From: JAFEDN01 sp963844565
GTDB lineage: Bacteria > Pseudomonadota > Gammaproteobacteria > Coxiellales > Coxiellaceae
Assembly: GCA_963844565.1 (NCBI GenBank)
Contig: CAWJON010000002.1
Coordinates: 1,364,001 to 1,428,000 of the forward strand
DNA: 64,000 nt
Direction: 5' to 3'
The translations under genes were made by a program, and so were the position numbers. Below are positions 61,251 to 64,000 of this stretch, piece after piece; the first letter of the stretch is position 1, and every line of letters begins with the position of its first letter. The notes beneath the pieces were generated by a model. It saw only the letters and a program-made list of their open reading frames with translations, had not been told where the DNA came from and searched no databases.

Positions 61251-63665
61251 TTAATGAGTGCGTTCGGAAGGTGAGCGACGTTTTTTGTCCTTCTCTCCAA
61301 CCCGCGGCACGCCCACTTTAACCAATGGTTCTGGTTTAGCTGTTAATGCAAACTGTAAAACTTCGTCAATCCATTCAACGGGATGAATGAGCAGAGTACT
61401 GGTCACCTCAGGGGGAATTTCCTTCAAATCTTTTTTATTTTCACCAGGAATTAACACAGTTTTAATGCCGCCACGCAAAGCCGCCAATAACTTCTCTTTT
61501 AATCCCCCAATGGGTAATACCTTTCCACGCAAAGTTATTTCGCCAGTCATGGCCACATCTGCCCGCACTGGGATTCGGGTGACTGCAGATACCAAAGCGG
61601 TTACCATTGCAATACCTGCACTTGGACCATCTTTGGGAGTAGCGCCTTCGGGTACGTGAACATGGAAATCATGTTCTTGAAAATAATCTGCTTCCACACC
61701 AAACATTTCTGAACGACTGCGCACCACAGTCATCGCCGCACGGATGGATTCTTGCATGACATCACCCAATCTACCCGTTTGCATGCTGTTACCTTTGCCT
61801 GGAACAACTTGGGCTTCAATCGTCAACAATTCTCCACCCACTTCTGTCCAAGCTAAGCCAGTGACTTGCCCAACTTGATTATGTTCTTCTGCCAAACCAA
61901 AGCGGAAACGTTTTACACCTAAATATTTTTCAATGTTACGCCGCGTAATTTGAATTTGTTTTTTGGTTTTTTTCATGATGATAGATTTCACTACTTTTCG
62001 ACAAAGTTTTGAAACTTCACGCTCTAGGTTTCTCACTCCCGCTTCGCGCGTGTAGTCTTGGATAATACTCGAAATCGCACCATCAGTAATTTTGATTTCT
62101 TTTTTCTTTAAGCCTGCCCGCTTTAATTGTCTGGGTATTAAATAACGGGTAGCGATATGGAGTTTCTCATTCTCTGTATAACCAGCCAAACGAATCACTT
62201 CCATACGATCTAATAAAGGCATCGGAATATTCATCGAATTTGCTGTAGCAATAAACATGACCTCTGAAAGATCATAATCTACCTCAAGGTAATGATCATT
62301 AAAAGCAGAATTTTGCTCAGGATCCAAAACTTCCAAAAGCGCTGAAGCAGGATCGCCGCGAAAATCCATAGCCATTTTGTCTACTTCATCGAGCATAAAC
62401 AATGGATTTTTTACTTTAACTTTGCAAAGTTTTTGGATGATTTTGCCAGGTAAAGCACCAATGTAAGTTCGTCGATGTCCTCGGATTTCAGCTTCATCGC
62501 GAACGCCGCCCAATGAGATCCTGACGAATTCACGCCCGGTGGCGTTGGCGATGGATTGCCCTAATGAAGTTTTACCAACCCCAGGAGGACCAACCAAACA
62601 AAGGATTGAACCGCGCATTTTTTTAACCCGCTGCTGAACAGCAAGATATTCAAGAATCCGTTCTTTGATTTCTTTTAACCCATAGTGCTCAGATTCCAAG
62701 ATAATTTCAGCTTTTTCCAAATCGTGAACAATCTTAGTGCGATTCTGCCAAGGTACTTGCAACAAGAGATCTAAATAGTTACGGCTTACGGTAGCTTCAG
62801 CTGACAACGGAGACATCATTTTTAACTTATTCAGTTCAGATTCAGCTTTTTCTTTAGCTTCGGGAGGCATACCCGCTTCGGCAATTTTCTTTTGGAGCTC
62901 CTTAATTTCATCTCCGACTGCTCCACCATCTTCCATCTCACCCAATTCTTTTTGGATGGCTTTTATTTTCTCGCTGAGATAATACTGACGTTGACTTTTT
63001 TCAACTTGCTGTTTTACACGTCCTTGCACACGCTTCTCAACTTCAACCAGATCCAACTCTTCAGCCAGTAATTTATGCAATAATTCTAAGCGGTCACGAA
63101 CAATCAACTTTTCCAATATCTCTTGACGTGCGGGAATTTTGATACTCATATGCGCTGCAATACTGTCTGCCAAATTTCCGGCTTGTTCAATATTTCGTAA
63201 GGAGGCAATCAATTCCGGAGGTATTTTTTTATTTAGTTTTACCAATTCCTCGAATTGGTTAAGTACGCTGCGCATTAAAACCAAGATTTCCGTGTCGGTA
63301 CTTTCGCCAGTATCTTCTAAGAATTCAACTTTTGAGGATAAATGATCTTTTTCTTGCTTATATTCAATCAATTTTGCACGTTGAATTCCTTCAACCAAAA
63401 CTTTAACTGTACCATCTGGCAAATGCAGCAACTGCAATAGCGTAGCAACAGTCCCCACTTCATAAAGGTCTTGCAAGATGGGAGAATCAACCGCAGCGTC
63501 TTTTTGCGCAATGAGAAAAATTTGTTTATCCATCGCCATCGCCACTTCCAGTGCGCGTACAGATTCGGCTCGTCCCACAAATAACGGTATTACCATATGA
63601 GGAAAAACGACCACATCGCGTAAAGGCAATAATGGCAAAATCAGTTGTTTGTTTGGATCAGACAT
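61251..63665 (-). CDS. lon: ATP-dependent protease Lon
   Basis: 804-aa cytosolic AAA+ protease degrading misfolded and regulatory proteins. An N-terminal LAN substrate domain (LPLLPLRDVVVFPHMVIPL) precedes coiled coils around 190-270, Walker A GPPGVGKTSLGQSIA near residue 355, and Walker B PLFMLDEVDKMA. The C-terminal Ser-Lys protease domain has the catalytic Ser in TPKDGPSAGIAMVTAL and Lys in GLKEKLLAAL. The tail is Lys/Arg-rich. GGAG precedes ATG 63665, 10 nt after the clpX stop. Confidence 0.97.
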   Translation of the reverse strand: MSDPNKQLILPLLPLRDVVVFPHMVIPLFVGRAESVRALEVAMAMDKQIFLIAQKDAAVDSPILQDLYEVGTVATLLQLLHLPDGTVKVLVEGIQRAKLIEYKQEKDHLSSKVEFLEDTGESTDTEILVLMRSVLNQFEELVKLNKKIPPELIASLRNIEQAGNLADSIAAHMSIKIPARQEILEKLIVRDRLELLHKLLAEELDLVEVEKRVQGRVKQQVEKSQRQYYLSEKIKAIQKELGEMEDGGAVGDEIKELQKKIAEAGMPPEAKEKAESELNKLKMMSPLSAEATVSRNYLDLLLQVPWQNRTKIVHDLEKAEIILESEHYGLKEIKERILEYLAVQQRVKKMRGSILCLVGPPGVGKTSLGQSIANATGREFVRISLGGVRDEAEIRGHRRTYIGALPGKIIQKLCKVKVKNPLFMLDEVDKMAMDFRGDPASALLEVLDPEQNSAFNDHYLEVDYDLSEVMFIATANSMNIPMPLLDRMEVIRLAGYTENEKLHIATRYLIPRQLKRAGLKKKEIKITDGAISSIIQDYTREAGVRNLEREVSKLCRKVVKSIIMKKTKKQIQITRRNIEKYLGVKRFRFGLAEEHNQVGQVTGLAWTEVGGELLTIEAQVVPGKGNSMQTGRLGDVMQESIRAAMTVVRSRSEMFGVEADYFQEHDFHVHVPEGATPKDGPSAGIAMVTALVSAVTRIPVRADVAMTGEITLRGKVLPIGGLKEKLLAALRGGIKTVLIPGENKKDLKEIPPEVTSTLLIHPVEWIDEVLQFALTAKPEPLVKVGVPRVGEKDKKRRSPSERTH

Positions 63666-63675
63666 TTATTACTCC

Positions 63676-64000
63676 TTAAGCGCGCTTTTTCTGTTCATAA
63701 ATATAAAGTGGCGTTGCATCTTTAATGATAACGTTTTCATCAATAACAACCTTTTGTAGACCCGTTAAAGCAGGTAACTCATACATTACATCTAGCAATT
63801 TATGCTCCACAATCGAACGTAACCCTCGCGCTCCAGATTTACGCTTAATCGCTTGTTTGGCGATTGCTTCTAAGGCTTTGTCACGAAACTCTAATTCTAC
63901 ACTTTCTAATGAAAATAATTTTTCAAATTGTTTAACCAAAGCATTTTTGGGTTCAGTTAAAATCTGCACCAAAGCTTCTTCATTTAACTCATCAAGGGCT
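63676..64000 (-). CDS. clpX: ATP-dependent protease ATP-binding subunit ClpX, C-terminal part
   Basis: About 107 codons of the 3' end; the 5' part lies beyond the window. The visible segment covers the small AAA+ domain, with EPKNALVKQFEKLFSLESVE (typical of ClpX) and KRKSGARGLRSIVE containing the sensor-2 arginine. ClpX unfolds substrates for ClpP. The clpX-lon gene order is the normal one in gammaproteobacteria. Confidence 0.95.
   Translation of the reverse strand, partial: ALDELNEEALVQILTEPKNALVKQFEKLFSLESVELEFRDKALEAIAKQAIKRKSGARGLRSIVEHKLLDVMYELPALTGLQKVVIDENVIIKDATPLYIYEQKKRA

Noticed and set aside
1..64000. CRISPR array, rRNA operon, complete tRNA genes or prophage
   Set aside because: No regularly spaced repeats, no rRNA-like blocks, no cloverleaf with flanking arms and no phage structural genes were recognised on reading either strand.

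Overview
The window looks like a chromosome segment of a Legionellales-type gammaproteobacterium, probably a Coxiellaceae or Rickettsiella/Aquicella-like host-associated lineage. This is inferred from the gammaproteobacterial gene orders smc-zipA-ligA and clpX-lon, a moderately AT-rich composition, and several proteins of kinds common in that order: a kinesin-light-chain-type TPR protein, a coiled-coil effector-like protein, an Rpn-family nuclease, an AAA/PD-(D/E)XK protein and an XYP-type cyclodipeptide synthase. The assignment was made by eye; no database was searched.

Layout. 1-2893 (minus): a FAD monooxygenase cut by the window edge, a quinone oxidoreductase and pyrF. 3418-12233 (plus): a complete MdtABC/MuxABC-type RND pump with its outer membrane channel. 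12257-20057: a coiled-coil protein, a CPA1 antiporter, a MITE-like repeat, a DUF4142 protein, tag, a 20-residue basic peptide gene, envelope proteins including a cysteine-rich lipoprotein, a YbaK-type deacylase and ttcA. 20054-23018: mdh, cysQ and hemW. 23404-33369: an AAA/nuclease gene, then a minus-strand assimilatory sulfate reduction operon (TSUP permease, APS reductase, ATP sulfurylase, siroheme synthase, sulfite reductase hemoprotein, and a TPR/GltD-like/ferredoxin fusion). This block is bracketed by hemW and a 498-bp partial second copy of hemW. 34053-37557: a TPR protein ending in a CaaX-like CLVM, cut at its 5' end by an IS3-family remnant, then a serine hydrolase. 37608-48343: ligA, zipA, smc, a DsbA/DsbB pair, asd, prmB and a cation/proton antiporter. 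48515-49190: an orphan Phd-type antitoxin and a nested inverted-repeat element.

The most striking system is at 54570-58215 on the minus strand. A tRNA-dependent cyclodipeptide synthase (Ser34, Tyr178, Glu182 and the XYP signature Tyr199-Pro200) is followed after 17 nt by a sensor histidine kinase whose membrane part is a PQ-loop/SemiSWEET three-helix bundle. A receiver-domain response regulator lacking a recognisable DNA-binding domain comes next, and then an M17 aminopeptidase. The arrangement resembles the synthase-sensor-regulator logic of the Lqs/Cqs quorum-sensing systems, but with a cyclodipeptide as the possible signal. A perfect 18-nt dyad sits 1 nt upstream of a candidate -10 box of this operon. 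The function is inference.

The rest of the right end holds fatty-acid oxidation genes (fadE and a FadJ-like hydratase lacking the dehydrogenase half), a membrane protein, an HPr/NPr-like phosphocarrier, an Rpn nuclease, pmbA, lon and the 3' part of clpX.
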